Origin: Hydrogenophilales bacterium
GTDB lineage: Bacteria; Pseudomonadota; Gammaproteobacteria; Burkholderiales; Thiobacillaceae
Assembly: GCA_016719465.1 (NCBI GenBank)
Contig: JADJYY010000005.1
Span: 134,706 to 198,705, forward strand
Reading direction: 5' to 3'
DNA: 64,000 bases
In this document: in pieces, positions 49,081-57,823 of the stretch
Numbering within the stretch: the stretch's first letter is position 1
Layout of the letters: each line of letters begins with the position of its first letter
Notes under the pieces: generated by a model
Told to the model about the DNA's origin: nothing
Seen by the model: only the letters and a program-made list of their open reading frames with translations
The model's database searches: none
Made by a program: the position numbers and the translations under genes

Positions 49081-49695
49081 TTATTTCGCGGGCACGCCCA
49101 TGACCGTTTTGCCCGAGGGCACGTCGCGGGTGACCACGGCACCCGCGCCAACCGTGGCGCCCTCGCCAATTTCCAGCCCGGGCAGGACGACGCAGCCACT
49201 GCCCAGCAAAACACCCGCCCCGACACGTACACCCCCGCCCAGCACGGCGCGCGGCGCCACGTGGGTCCAGGCCCCGATCTGGCAGTCATGGTCGACGATG
49301 GCGCCATGATTGACGATGACGCCGTCGGCAATGCGGGACTCCGGTCCGATCAGGGCCAGGGCCGCCACGAACACGCCATTTCCCAGGGTCGCGGACGGAG
49401 ACAGACTGGCGGCCGGATGCACGATGCTGAACAACCTGGCCCCCGCCTGACACGAGGCCAACGCCAGTCGGCGCCGCGCCACATTGGAACCGATCGCGAC
49501 ATGAATGACGACATCCCGCGGGTCGCCGTTCAGGCAAGGGACCCGCACGGCATGTCCAAGGATGGGCATGCCCGCCAATGCCGGGGCATCGTCGCGCACC
49601 TCCACGCGGATATCCGGCGTGCCGGCGAGCAAGGCTTCAAGGACCACCTTGGCATGGCCACCGGCACCGAACAACATGCATTGATCAATAGGCAT
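49081..49695 (-). CDS. legH: NeuD/PglD-type sugar N-acetyltransferase
   Basis: This 204-residue protein starts with a sugar-binding Rossmann-like part (LFGAGGHAKVVLEALL) and continues as a hexapeptide beta-helix. The proposed catalytic His is in VNHGAIVDHDCQIGAWTHVA (about residues 128-147). The end, VTRDVPSGKTVMGVPAK, is typical. It would acetylate the 4-amino sugar from the previous aminotransferase to give UDP-diNAc-bacillosamine. It overlaps the 2-epimerase gene by 11 bp. Confidence 0.86.
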   Translation of the reverse strand: MPIDQCMLFGAGGHAKVVLEALLAGTPDIRVEVRDDAPALAGMPILGHAVRVPCLNGDPRDVVIHVAIGSNVARRRLALASCQAGARLFSIVHPAASLSPSATLGNGVFVAALALIGPESRIADGVIVNHGAIVDHDCQIGAWTHVAPRAVLGGGVRVGAGVLLGSGCVVLPGLEIGEGATVGAGAVVTRDVPSGKTVMGVPAK

Positions 49696-50812
49696 TGCAC
49701 TTCATCAGTAATTCGCGATCGAGGGGAAGCGTGGCCAGCAGTTCCATGATGCGCGCGCCGGCGTGGCCGTCGCCATACACATTGCGGACGGGCTGGCGCC
49801 CGCTCGACAGGCATTCTCGCAGCGTCGCCACGATGGCGCCATGTTCCAGCGGAACATCCCGGACATTGGCGCCGCGCTCGCGCCCGCGCTGGCGATCCCC
49901 CACATTGACCACGGGGGTTCCGAAGGACGCCGCCTCGATGATGCCGCTGCTGGAGTTGCCCACCATGACATCCACCGCCGCCATCCAGTCGATGAACTCG
50001 GCGCGCGGCAGATGCGGCACCGTCCGGCAACGCTCGCGCCCACGCTGGAACACCCGGCGGATGGCCTCGCCGCCGGCATCGGCGTTGGGCATCAGCAGCA
50101 GCGCCTGCAATCCGTCCACGGCCAGCAGCGCGTCCAGCAGCAGCGAGGCCTGGGCCGCGGCCTCGTCCGCCTGCTGCACGACGGGATGGAACACGACCAG
50201 GGCGATGGGCTGGTCCGGCGCGAAGCCCGCCTGCGCCGCCAATTCCGTGCGATGGCGGCTGACGGAGGCCGCCAGTCCGTCGATGCCGGGCGCGCCGGTG
50301 ACATGGATGTGCTCGGGCCGCTCGCCCATGCGGATGAGCCGCTCGCGCGCGCCCTCGGTGGCCGTGAAGTGGTAGTGGGCCAGCTTGGAGATGGCGTGCC
50401 GCACGGGCTCGTCCACCGTGCCCGATAACTCGCCGCCGTGCAGGTGGACGATGGGGATGTTCAGGTGCAGGGCGGCGATGGCGCCCGCCAGCATCTCGCC
50501 CCGGTCGCCCAGCAGCAGCAGCAGGTCCGGGCGGAAACTCGCCAGGGCATCGACCGCGCCCAGCAATTCGAGGCCGATAGCCCGCGCCATCGTCGCGCCA
50601 TCGTCATCGCCCAGGGCCACCGGCACCCGCGCGACGACGGGCAGGCCGCTGGCCTCGACCTCACGCACGGTGTCGCCATAGCGGGGATCCAGGTGCATGC
50701 CGGTCACCAGCAGCCCCAGCTTCAGTTCCGGGTGGGCCTGGATGCCCGCCAGGGTGGCGCGCATCAGGCCGAAGTCGGCGCGGGTGCCGGTGAGGTAGAG
50801 GATCCTACGCAC
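49685..50812 (-). CDS. legG: UDP-sugar hydrolysing 2-epimerase (NeuC/LegG)
   Basis: This 375-residue GT-B-fold enzyme begins with GTG at 50812. Family motifs are LTGTRADFGLM near the N-terminus, LLLGDRGEML near 98, HLHGGELSGTVDE near 124 and GNSSSGIIEAASFG near 282. It would release the 2-epimerised sugar and UDP from UDP-diNAc-bacillosamine (LegG); the sialic-acid NeuC reaction is the alternative. The presence of 4,6-dehydratase and aminotransferase genes favours the legionaminic route. Confidence 0.88.
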   Translation of the reverse strand: MRRILYLTGTRADFGLMRATLAGIQAHPELKLGLLVTGMHLDPRYGDTVREVEASGLPVVARVPVALGDDDGATMARAIGLELLGAVDALASFRPDLLLLLGDRGEMLAGAIAALHLNIPIVHLHGGELSGTVDEPVRHAISKLAHYHFTATEGARERLIRMGERPEHIHVTGAPGIDGLAASVSRHRTELAAQAGFAPDQPIALVVFHPVVQQADEAAAQASLLLDALLAVDGLQALLLMPNADAGGEAIRRVFQRGRERCRTVPHLPRAEFIDWMAAVDVMVGNSSSGIIEAASFGTPVVNVGDRQRGRERGANVRDVPLEHGAIVATLRECLSSGRQPVRNVYGDGHAGARIMELLATLPLDRELLMKCNAY

Positions 50813-51827
50813 GGGCCGCCCTCCGGATGAAGCGCTGGGCCGGCATCTCGAAATAGCGATGGGACAGGAAGGAAAGGGGAATGCTCAGGCCGTAGACGAT
50901 GGCCAGGTTGATCCAGACGTTGCCGATATCGAGCCTCGGCAGCAGTCCGAACACCACGAAGGGATGGATCAGGTAGAGGGCGTAGCTGATGTCGCCCAGG
51001 AAGCTTGTGACGCGGCCCTTGAGATGCATCATGGCGATGGCGCCCACCAGGATGATCAGCAGGAAGGAGAGCAGGAAACGCCGGTATCCCCCCATGACCT
51101 GGATGTTGTGCTCGTTGGCGCCAACCAGCGCCATCACCACGAACACCGCCATCGCCGCCAGGAACAGGTGGCCATCCTTCCAGGACTGAGGGAGATTCAT
51201 GCGGCCCTGACGGTAGAGCACGCCCATGAAATAGCCCGCGACGAAGAAGCCGATATGGTTGATCGGGGTGACATAGAGCGGATTCTGGGGGTGGAAGGGC
51301 GGTGACAGGTCGAATACAAGGGAATGGCCGAGCATCGCCACCATGGCCAGCAGGAACAATGCGCCGGCGCGCCTCGGGCTATCGCGCATCGACAGGGCCA
51401 TCAGCGGGAAAAGCAGGTAGAAGACGAATTCGACGCCGAGGGACCACCCGCCCACCAGGCTGGAGCGTTCCGGCCCGAAAAAACCGAAAACCATCGTCAA
51501 TTCGGCGAGATGCATCCATTCCAGGCCGTCATCTTTCGGTTTCACCATGAACAAGATCGCGTAGAGCGGCAGTATCCGGGCATAGCGATGCGCGAAGAAA
51601 TTCTTGAAGCCGGTGGCGGTGCCGAATTGGCCGGGCCTGGTGGCGAGATACAAGGCCATGCCGGAGATGACGAAGAATCCTTCGACCGCGTAGATGCCCC
51701 AGATGCGCAGCAGGGAGTGCAGCCATTCCGGGTAGGGGAGATGCAGCCAGTAACTGCAGTGGTAGGTCAGGACGAGCAGGGCGAACACCCCGCGCAGCGC
51801 GTCGATCGATTCGACACGCCTTTTCAC
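50805..51827 (-). CDS. Acyltransferase family membrane protein (OafA/AT3), copy 1
   Basis: This ~340-residue integral membrane protein has about ten helices. The AT3 signature is RRVESIDALRGVFALLVLTYH, with the conserved His-containing first helix, and RYARILPLYAILF follows. Such proteins O-acetylate O-antigen or capsule sugars. The GTG at 51827 overlaps the legI stop as GTGA and sits just before the signature; an ATG at 51842 is an alternative. Confidence 0.82.
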   Translation of the reverse strand: MKRRVESIDALRGVFALLVLTYHCSYWLHLPYPEWLHSLLRIWGIYAVEGFFVISGMALYLATRPGQFGTATGFKNFFAHRYARILPLYAILFMVKPKDDGLEWMHLAELTMVFGFFGPERSSLVGGWSLGVEFVFYLLFPLMALSMRDSPRRAGALFLLAMVAMLGHSLVFDLSPPFHPQNPLYVTPINHIGFFVAGYFMGVLYRQGRMNLPQSWKDGHLFLAAMAVFVVMALVGANEHNIQVMGGYRRFLLSFLLIILVGAIAMMHLKGRVTSFLGDISYALYLIHPFVVFGLLPRLDIGNVWINLAIVYGLSIPLSFLSHRYFEMPAQRFIRRAARA

Positions 51828-52919
51828 GCAAGGTCCCGCCATCTGAGGGTCGCCCCGGCGGACATGGCGCGAGCCAGGCAACGGCCCATGATCCTGTCCA
51901 TTTCCACCGGGGGGATGCCATCGCCGGGGCGCATGAGGGTCAGGTCTGCGGCGGTGAGCGGAACGTCGGCCGCCACATCCCGCGCCAGGGTCACGCTGCG
52001 CCGGGCGGCGATGCGCACCTCCAGTTCGGGGCCGCTGGGGGCCTTCTCCGGGCTGCCGAGGACGGTGTCGGTGTCGCGGATCGCGCGCACCATGCGCGCC
52101 AGTTCGGCGGGTTCCAGGGAGGCCGCATGGTCCGGCCCCGGCAGATCGCGGTCGAGGGTGAAGTGCTTTTCGAACACCACGGCGCCCAGGGCCCGGGCGA
52201 TGGGGGCGACGAAGTCACCGGCGGTGTGGTCGGAGTAGCCCACCGGCAGGTGGAACGTGTCGGCCAGGGTCCGCATGGCGCGCAGGTTCACGTCGCCGAG
52301 GGGCGTGGGATAGTTGGAGGTGCAATGCAGCAGGGTGAGGGCTTCGGCCAGCGGCTCGGCGAAGCCGTTCTCCTCCCTGGTCCGGCTGATCAGGGCCACC
52401 GCCTCGGCCACCTCTCGCAGGTCGGCCATGCCGGTGGAGAGGATCAAGGGCAGGCCCTTGGCGGCGAGATAGCGCAGGAAAGGCGCGTTGGTCAGCTCGC
52501 CCGAGGGAATCTTGAGACGACGGCAGCCAAGGCCGACGAGGAAGTCGGCGGATTCCTCGTCGAAGGGGGTGGACAAGAACTCGATGCCCGTTTCAGCACA
52601 ATAGGCGGCGAGACGCCGGTGGGCCTCGTCGGAGAGTTCCAGCGCCTTCAGCATGGCGAACTGGTCGCCCTCCCCGGTCTGCACCTGCTGATAGGCCGCC
52701 TTCCGCGCCTGGCGGGTAACCAGCTTCTCGGCCTTGAAGGTCTGGAACTTGACCGCGTCGGCGCTGGCGGCGACGGCGGCGTCCACGGAGCGCGAAGGCC
52801 ATGTCCTCTGAGCCGTTATGGTTCACGCCGGCCTCGGCGATGATGTAGCAGGGCGCGATGTCGCTCATGGTCAGGGCGTGTGGGCCATCGAGGCGCGTGT
52901 CCGGCTGGCGCTTATCCAC
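51824..52919 (-). CDS. legI: N-acylneuraminate/legionaminate synthase (NeuB/LegI), one-base frameshift as sequenced
   Basis: NeuB-type enzymes condense the 6-deoxy-mannosamine derivative with phosphoenolpyruvate. The N-terminus CYIIAEAGVNHNGSEDMAFAL is in one frame, and DAAVAASADAVKFQTFKAEK onward is in the next. An extra G at 52787-52788 (plus strand) explains the break. The rest is intact: EFLSTPFDEESADFL, PSGELTN, STGMADLREV, GYSDHTAG and the C-terminal SAF domain. The GTG at 52919 has a perfect AGGAGG 6 bp upstream. Family comparison alone would favour the ATG at 52868. It could be a recent mutation or a sequencing error. Confidence 0.85.
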
Positions 52920-53610
52920 CGCGAGCCTCCTGTTTCCTGCGCATCAGCAGTTCCACCAGGTCGAAATCCAGGGGCTCGTCGATATCGACCGAGCGTTCCC
53001 TGGGCATGACGTGCAGGCGGGTGCGGCCCTCCCATAGACCCTTGTCCAGGCTGTGCCGGTGCCAGACATAGATGGACGCGTTCATGGCGTAGACCTTGGG
53101 CGCCGCCTGACGCGCAACCACCCCGCCGGACAGCGGTTTCACCAGGCGGATATTGCCATCGGGCTGGGCCTCGACCATGTTGAAGTAGGGATTCTTTTCC
53201 GCCTCGTAGGCGGTGATCACCACGTCGGTTTCGGCGTCGAGCATGGCCAGGCAGATCTCGATATCGGCCAGGTCGCGCAGGGGCGAGGTGGGGTCCAGGT
53301 CGACGATGCGCGTCACCGGCCGCACATGGGTCTCGATCCACTCCACCAGGTGGCGGATCACCGCCAGTTTCGGGGCGCTGCTGGTGGCCAGTTCGGCGGG
53401 CCGCAGGAAGGGAACCTCCGCGCCGGCCTGGCGCGCCACCTCGGCGATGGCCTCCGAGTCGGTGGAGACGAAGACACGGTCGATGCCGGGCACCGCCAGG
53501 GCCTGCTCGATGGTATGGCAGATGAGGGGCTTGCCCAGGAGGGGCTTGATGTTCTTGCCGGGAACCCCGACCGAACCGCCGCGGGCACAGATGGTAGCTA
53601 CGGTGAACAT
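52912..53610 (-). CDS. legF: Acylneuraminate cytidylyltransferase (NeuA/LegF)
   Basis: This 232-residue nucleotidyltransferase couples the nonulosonic acid to CMP. The nucleotide-binding start is ICARGGSVGVPGKNIKPLLG (usually ARxGSK...KN; the Lys of GSK is Val here). It then has VSTDSEAIA, DLDPTSPLRDLADIE and DIDEPLDFDLVE. The changed GSV may reflect substrate choice. It overlaps the NeuB-type gene by 8 bp and the oxidoreductase gene by 13 bp. Confidence 0.88.
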   Translation of the reverse strand: MFTVATICARGGSVGVPGKNIKPLLGKPLICHTIEQALAVPGIDRVFVSTDSEAIAEVARQAGAEVPFLRPAELATSSAPKLAVIRHLVEWIETHVRPVTRIVDLDPTSPLRDLADIEICLAMLDAETDVVITAYEAEKNPYFNMVEAQPDGNIRLVKPLSGGVVARQAAPKVYAMNASIYVWHRHSLDKGLWEGRTRLHVMPRERSVDIDEPLDFDLVELLMRRKQEARGG

Positions 53611-54578
53611 GCCTGCTCCTTGATGCGTATCGCCAGTTCGGCGCTGGCCAAGCCTTCTTCGATGGGTTGGGTGGTGGGCGCGCCGCTGGCCAGGGCGACG
53701 AGGAATTCCTCCATCGCGCTGGGGTAGGTGGCGGCCACGTCAAAGCCCCCCTCGCCACAATCGATGACTTCCCGCCCCTCGGTGTTGTCCAGGTGGAGGG
53801 TGCGGGCGGGCAAATCCCACACCAGGGTGCCCCGCTCGCCCACCAGTTGATAACGCCGCAAGGGGCGGCGGGCGACATAGTCGAGGGCGATGGTGGCCAG
53901 CGGTCCCCGGGGGCCCGCGCTCAGGAGGGCGCAGGCCACCGCCTCGGAGCTGATTTCCAGGGCCGGAACCTGGGTGGTCATCGCCGCCACCCGGGTGAAA
54001 TCGCCCAGCAACCAGCGGGCGGCATCGATCTCGTGCACCAGATCGAGCACCACGCCGCCGCCCCGCGTCGGGTCGGCGCTGTAGCTCTGGCGATGATCCT
54101 GGCTCGGGCGCCAGTCGGGCAGCCACTGGCCGGCTTCGAAGCTGGCGCGGGCCACCCGGCCGATGGCCCCGGACAGAACCAGGTGCCGCAGACGCCGCAG
54201 CGAGGGCAGGAAGCGGAGGTTGCAGCCCACCAGGGTGGTGGCGCGGTAGTCCCGGTCGGCCAGCGCCGCGCGGACCGACTCCAGGTGGGTTCGATCGGTC
54301 ACCACCGGTTTTTCCACGTACATGGGCAGCCCGGCGGCGATCGCCGGCAGCAACAGTTCGGCGTGCAGGGCCGAGGGAGTGGCCAGCAGCAGGGCATCGG
54401 GGGCATGCTCCAGGCCCTGTCCCAGGGTGCGCGCCACCGGCGCGCCCAGTTCACGGGATAGGGCGTCCTCGCGGCCGTCGGCGCGCAGCAGCACGAATTC
54501 GCAGCGGGAATCCAGCGCGCGCAGGTTGCGGATGTGGCGCTGGCCGATGGAGCCGGTGCCAGCGACGAGCATTCTCAT
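53598..54578 (-). CDS. Gfo/Idh/MocA family oxidoreductase (PtmF-like)
   Basis: This 326-residue NAD(P)-dependent enzyme starts MRMLVAGTGSIGQRHIRNL, a Rossmann motif. It has EKPVVTD (catalytic Lys, about residues 94-100) and an alpha/beta C-terminal domain with VLDLVHEIDAARWL. In Campylobacter legionaminic clusters PtmF occupies a comparable place and is thought to act early, on a glucosamine or fructose phosphate precursor. The specific role is inferred from context. Confidence 0.75.
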   Translation of the reverse strand: MRMLVAGTGSIGQRHIRNLRALDSRCEFVLLRADGREDALSRELGAPVARTLGQGLEHAPDALLLATPSALHAELLLPAIAAGLPMYVEKPVVTDRTHLESVRAALADRDYRATTLVGCNLRFLPSLRRLRHLVLSGAIGRVARASFEAGQWLPDWRPSQDHRQSYSADPTRGGGVVLDLVHEIDAARWLLGDFTRVAAMTTQVPALEISSEAVACALLSAGPRGPLATIALDYVARRPLRRYQLVGERGTLVWDLPARTLHLDNTEGREVIDCGEGGFDVAATYPSAMEEFLVALASGAPTTQPIEEGLASAELAIRIKEQACSP

Positions 54579-54617
54579 TTCAGACTCCGTGGGATCGGGT
54601 GGAACATGGCTATCCTG

Positions 54618-55760
54618 TCATCGCCGCCCACCGTGCGGCAGCCTGGATTCGTACAGGCGCTGCAGGTATTTGTAGTGCCGTTCGAAGAGCAGGTAGAACA
54701 GCATGGCGGTGAGGTTGCAGGCGACATAGCAGGCAATGAGCGCGCCCCAATCGTCCCCATCGAGGTAGCCCAGGGCGTGGAATGCATGGATCAGGGAGTA
54801 ATGGATGAGATAGAGCGAATAGGAGTAGTCCGCCACGAACTTGACCACCGGACGCCGCGGGCTCTCCTTCCCGCTCCCCAGCAATACGAAGATGGTGGCA
54901 AAGAACAGGAGCAACAGGACATAAAGGTTGAAATCATAGAAGCGAGGCCGATCAAAGACGAAGCCGGTCTCGATATAGGAAATCCAGATCACTCTGACGA
55001 TGGCCAGGACGCATAGTGTAACCAGCAGCACAGCCAGCAGGAGTCTGGCCTGAACCCCGGAGTCACGGAATGCCCGCGCCTGCCCCTCGATCTTCTCGCC
55101 CCAATGCGTGTAGGCCCAGGCCAGTAACGCCATGAATCCCCAAATCAGGCTGAGCCCCTGCCCGGTTCCGGCGACGGCATTGAAGAGCGGCACGATGGAA
55201 ACGAGAGCCAGAAGCGCCAGATAACGCAGCGAAAGGCGCGCAAACAGAGGCGCGAACAGGATGAGCCCGAAGCTCACGTACAGCCACCATTCGATGGAGA
55301 CCGTCCACCACGGCCTGGCGCTGCCGAAGGTGGCCAGCTTGAACGCTTCCAGGCCGAGCATTTGATCGGAGAAGAGTCCGATCGGATGTTGCTGCAACAT
55401 CAGCAGCGTGGCCAGGAAGTCCTTCAGGTTGTAATGCTCCAGGTAGAGCAGCGCGTTGGTGTGGGTGAAGACATAACTGTCCAGCAACAGGACAAACAGC
55501 AAGGCCGGAAGGTAAGGCACGAAAATACGAAAAAAACGGTCCCTGAGAAAATCCGGCAATCGGTATCCCCCCCGGGCCTGCTTGATCTGGGCGGAATAAC
55601 TGATCAGGAATCCCGACAGGATGAAGAAGACGATCACGCCCAGATCGCCGATGCCCCAGGTCTGACCTTGATGGGTCGTCGAGTGGATATGGCCGATCAG
55701 CACCAGTTGTGCCGCCAGGCCGCGCAGCGCATCCAGGAAGGTCGACTGGGCGGGGTTCAT
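54618..55760 (-). CDS. Acyltransferase family membrane protein (OafA/AT3), copy 2
   Basis: This 380-residue protein has about ten transmembrane helices and the AT3 signature STFLDALRGLAAQLVLIGHI at the N-terminus and VIVFFILSGFLISYS. It would acetylate the glycan or its precursor. It is unlike copy 1 outside the signature. The ATG at 55760 lies 4 bp after the SDR stop. GC content is somewhat lower than in the neighbours, which suggests separate acquisition. Confidence 0.82.
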   Translation of the reverse strand: MNPAQSTFLDALRGLAAQLVLIGHIHSTTHQGQTWGIGDLGVIVFFILSGFLISYSAQIKQARGGYRLPDFLRDRFFRIFVPYLPALLFVLLLDSYVFTHTNALLYLEHYNLKDFLATLLMLQQHPIGLFSDQMLGLEAFKLATFGSARPWWTVSIEWWLYVSFGLILFAPLFARLSLRYLALLALVSIVPLFNAVAGTGQGLSLIWGFMALLAWAYTHWGEKIEGQARAFRDSGVQARLLLAVLLVTLCVLAIVRVIWISYIETGFVFDRPRFYDFNLYVLLLLFFATIFVLLGSGKESPRRPVVKFVADYSYSLYLIHYSLIHAFHALGYLDGDDWGALIACYVACNLTAMLFYLLFERHYKYLQRLYESRLPHGGRR

Positions 55761-55764
55761 GCCG

Positions 55765-56568
55765 CTACCAGGCGCCCCAGCCACCATCGACCTTGAGGTT
55801 CTGGCCGGTGACATAGCGGGACAGGTCGCTGGCGAGGAAGGCCGTGGCGCCCTTGAAATCCTCTTCGGTCGCCATTCGGGCCAGCGGGGTGCGCTGGATG
55901 TAGCGTTGACAGAATACTTCCGGCTGGCCCCGATAGACCCCGCCGGGGGAGATCGTGTTCACGCGAATATCGGGCGCCAGCACGGTCGAGAGCCAGCGGG
56001 TCAGCTGGTTCAGGCCGCCCTTGCTGGCGGCATAGGCGGCGGGGTTGCCCATCGCTGTTCCCTCGTAGAGTCTCAGGTCCGGGCCGAGGTCGCCGTAGAT
56101 GGAGGAGATGTTGATGACCGAGCCGTTGCCCGAGGCCTTGAGCAAGCCGGTGCAGGCCTGGGTGAGGGCGAAGACGCTGGTGAGGTTGACGTCGAGGGCG
56201 CGCTTCCAGGTTTCCACGGACTGGCTGGCGAAGTCCGTCACCCAGCCGCCGATATCGCTGGTGCCGACGAAGGCGGCATTGTTGATCAAGACATCCAGGC
56301 GGGAAAACCGCCGCTCTGCTTCCCGGGCGACGGCGGGAATGGTGTCGGCCCGCTCCAGGTCGACCACCAGATATTCGACCCTTACCCCCCACTTTTCCGC
56401 CAATTCGACCACCAGTGGCGCCAGGCGCGCCTCGTCCCTGTCCAGCAGCAGCAGGTTGGAACCCAGTTCCGCCAGGGCCTCGGCCATTGCCGTGCCGATA
56501 TGGCCCGCGCCCCCGGTGATCAGGGACACCCGCTGTGTCATGTCGGTCAGTTGTCGGATGGATTTCAT
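55765..56568 (-). CDS. Short-chain dehydrogenase (PtmA-like)
   Basis: This 267-residue SDR has TGGAGHIGTAMAEALAELG, LINNAAFVG, NISSIYGDLGPD and the catalytic Y-x3-K in AAYAASKGGL. PtmA, in legionaminic clusters, has the same elements, including the SSIYG.. stretch and the GGVYRGQPE-like end. The SDR and the Gfo/Idh gene together resemble the PtmA/PtmF pair. It overlaps the glycosyltransferase gene by 4 bp. Confidence 0.8.
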   Translation of the reverse strand: MKSIRQLTDMTQRVSLITGGAGHIGTAMAEALAELGSNLLLLDRDEARLAPLVVELAEKWGVRVEYLVVDLERADTIPAVAREAERRFSRLDVLINNAAFVGTSDIGGWVTDFASQSVETWKRALDVNLTSVFALTQACTGLLKASGNGSVINISSIYGDLGPDLRLYEGTAMGNPAAYAASKGGLNQLTRWLSTVLAPDIRVNTISPGGVYRGQPEVFCQRYIQRTPLARMATEEDFKGATAFLASDLSRYVTGQNLKVDGGWGAW

Positions 56569-57782
56569 GGTGTGTACTCCCGTTGTTCCAGGATAGGGGT
56601 GATTAGCGCCAGGATGGCCTCGGCTGAATGGCCCAGATTGCTATAGCCCAGAGGGTCGAGTTCGGGTTTGCGCGCCGCGCGCAGCGCCTCGCCCGCCTCG
56701 GATAGCCCCGCCACGTCGCTGGACAGACCCAATCGGGCGTACGGAGGGTAATCCCCGGCGTTGATGGAGACCACGGGCTTCCCCATCAACGCCGCCTGCA
56801 GGCCGACGGTCGAGGTTTCCAGAAGCACCACGTCGGCGAGTTGGATGCAGGTTTCGATTTCCACCCCAGGTGGGCAAATCACGCCATGGCGCAAAACCCT
56901 GTCCCCCACCACCGGGTTGTTGGGATGCTGACGGACCAGGTAGCGCGTATTCGTCGTGTTGGCGCAATGGTTTTCGAGGAAGGCAATCATGCGATCCGGA
57001 TCGACGAAGGGCTTGCCAATCATGGATATGGCCGCTGAGGCGCACACCCAGAGCACGATATTTTCATGGGGCGCGAAACCGAGTTGGGCTCGTAGCGCGG
57101 CGGCGTGCTGTTGGTGTCGCGGGTCGGTGAGACGGTCAAAAGCGGGATTGCCTGTGACGTGGATTCGCGTGGTTTCGCACCCTTCACGATTCAGGAAGTC
57201 CGCGACATATCGGGCGATGACGGTGATGTGCCGGGCGTATCGCGAGGTGCAGATATAGCGTGCCTCGTTCTGCAGAAACAGGTCTGAAACCGCCAGGCCC
57301 GGGATTCCCAAGTCGTTGGCGGCATATTGCAGGGCCAGTTCCGAGCGCGGGGAGGTGGAAGTGATGACCAGATCGGGGCGTGTCCGCGCGAGATAACGCC
57401 GGAAGCCATTCACGGGCAGGAAGGCTTTCCTGCCCAGTTCGCCATAGCGGCGCAGGGCTTCCTGCTCGCCGTGATCGATGACGAGGTCCCTCAGGCCCAG
57501 GGCATGATAGGCCAGGGAATCGGCCGCATCGATATCGGCATGGGCGTCGTTGGGCTTATGCAGGCGGGCGAGAGCGAGCCATGCCTCATCGCCTTCCTCC
57601 AGCAGGGACCGATAGCCCGAGGCTTCGATGCCGGCACGGGAAAACGCCGCCCGTGCCGTGGTGAAACCGATGACCTCCAGTTCGACGCCGGGAAGTTGCC
57701 GCAACCCGTGCGCGAGCGGAATGAGCGACTGGACGTGGCCTCCGCCATAGGAGGCCAGCAACACCCTTCTGATCTTACCCAT
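56565..57782 (-). CDS. GT-B-fold glycosyltransferase, probably for the nonulosonic sugar
   Basis: This 405-residue protein begins VLLASYGGGHVQSLIPLAHG, a glycosyltransferase B N-terminal domain. The nucleotide-sugar side reads LRQHPNNPVV, then LLETSTVGLQAALMGKPVVS with the usual Glu/Ser-Gly arrangement. It resembles proteins annotated as UDP-GlcNAc:LPS transferases or nonulosonic acid transferases but no sub-family can be fixed. It stands between the PtmA-like gene and the deacetylase-like gene. Confidence 0.62.
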   Translation of the reverse strand: MGKIRRVLLASYGGGHVQSLIPLAHGLRQLPGVELEVIGFTTARAAFSRAGIEASGYRSLLEEGDEAWLALARLHKPNDAHADIDAADSLAYHALGLRDLVIDHGEQEALRRYGELGRKAFLPVNGFRRYLARTRPDLVITSTSPRSELALQYAANDLGIPGLAVSDLFLQNEARYICTSRYARHITVIARYVADFLNREGCETTRIHVTGNPAFDRLTDPRHQQHAAALRAQLGFAPHENIVLWVCASAAISMIGKPFVDPDRMIAFLENHCANTTNTRYLVRQHPNNPVVGDRVLRHGVICPPGVEIETCIQLADVVLLETSTVGLQAALMGKPVVSINAGDYPPYARLGLSSDVAGLSEAGEALRAARKPELDPLGYSNLGHSAEAILALITPILEQREYTP

Positions 57783-57823
57783 TGCCGGGAACCTCCGAGC
57801 GCGAGACCGCTAACGCCAACGCT

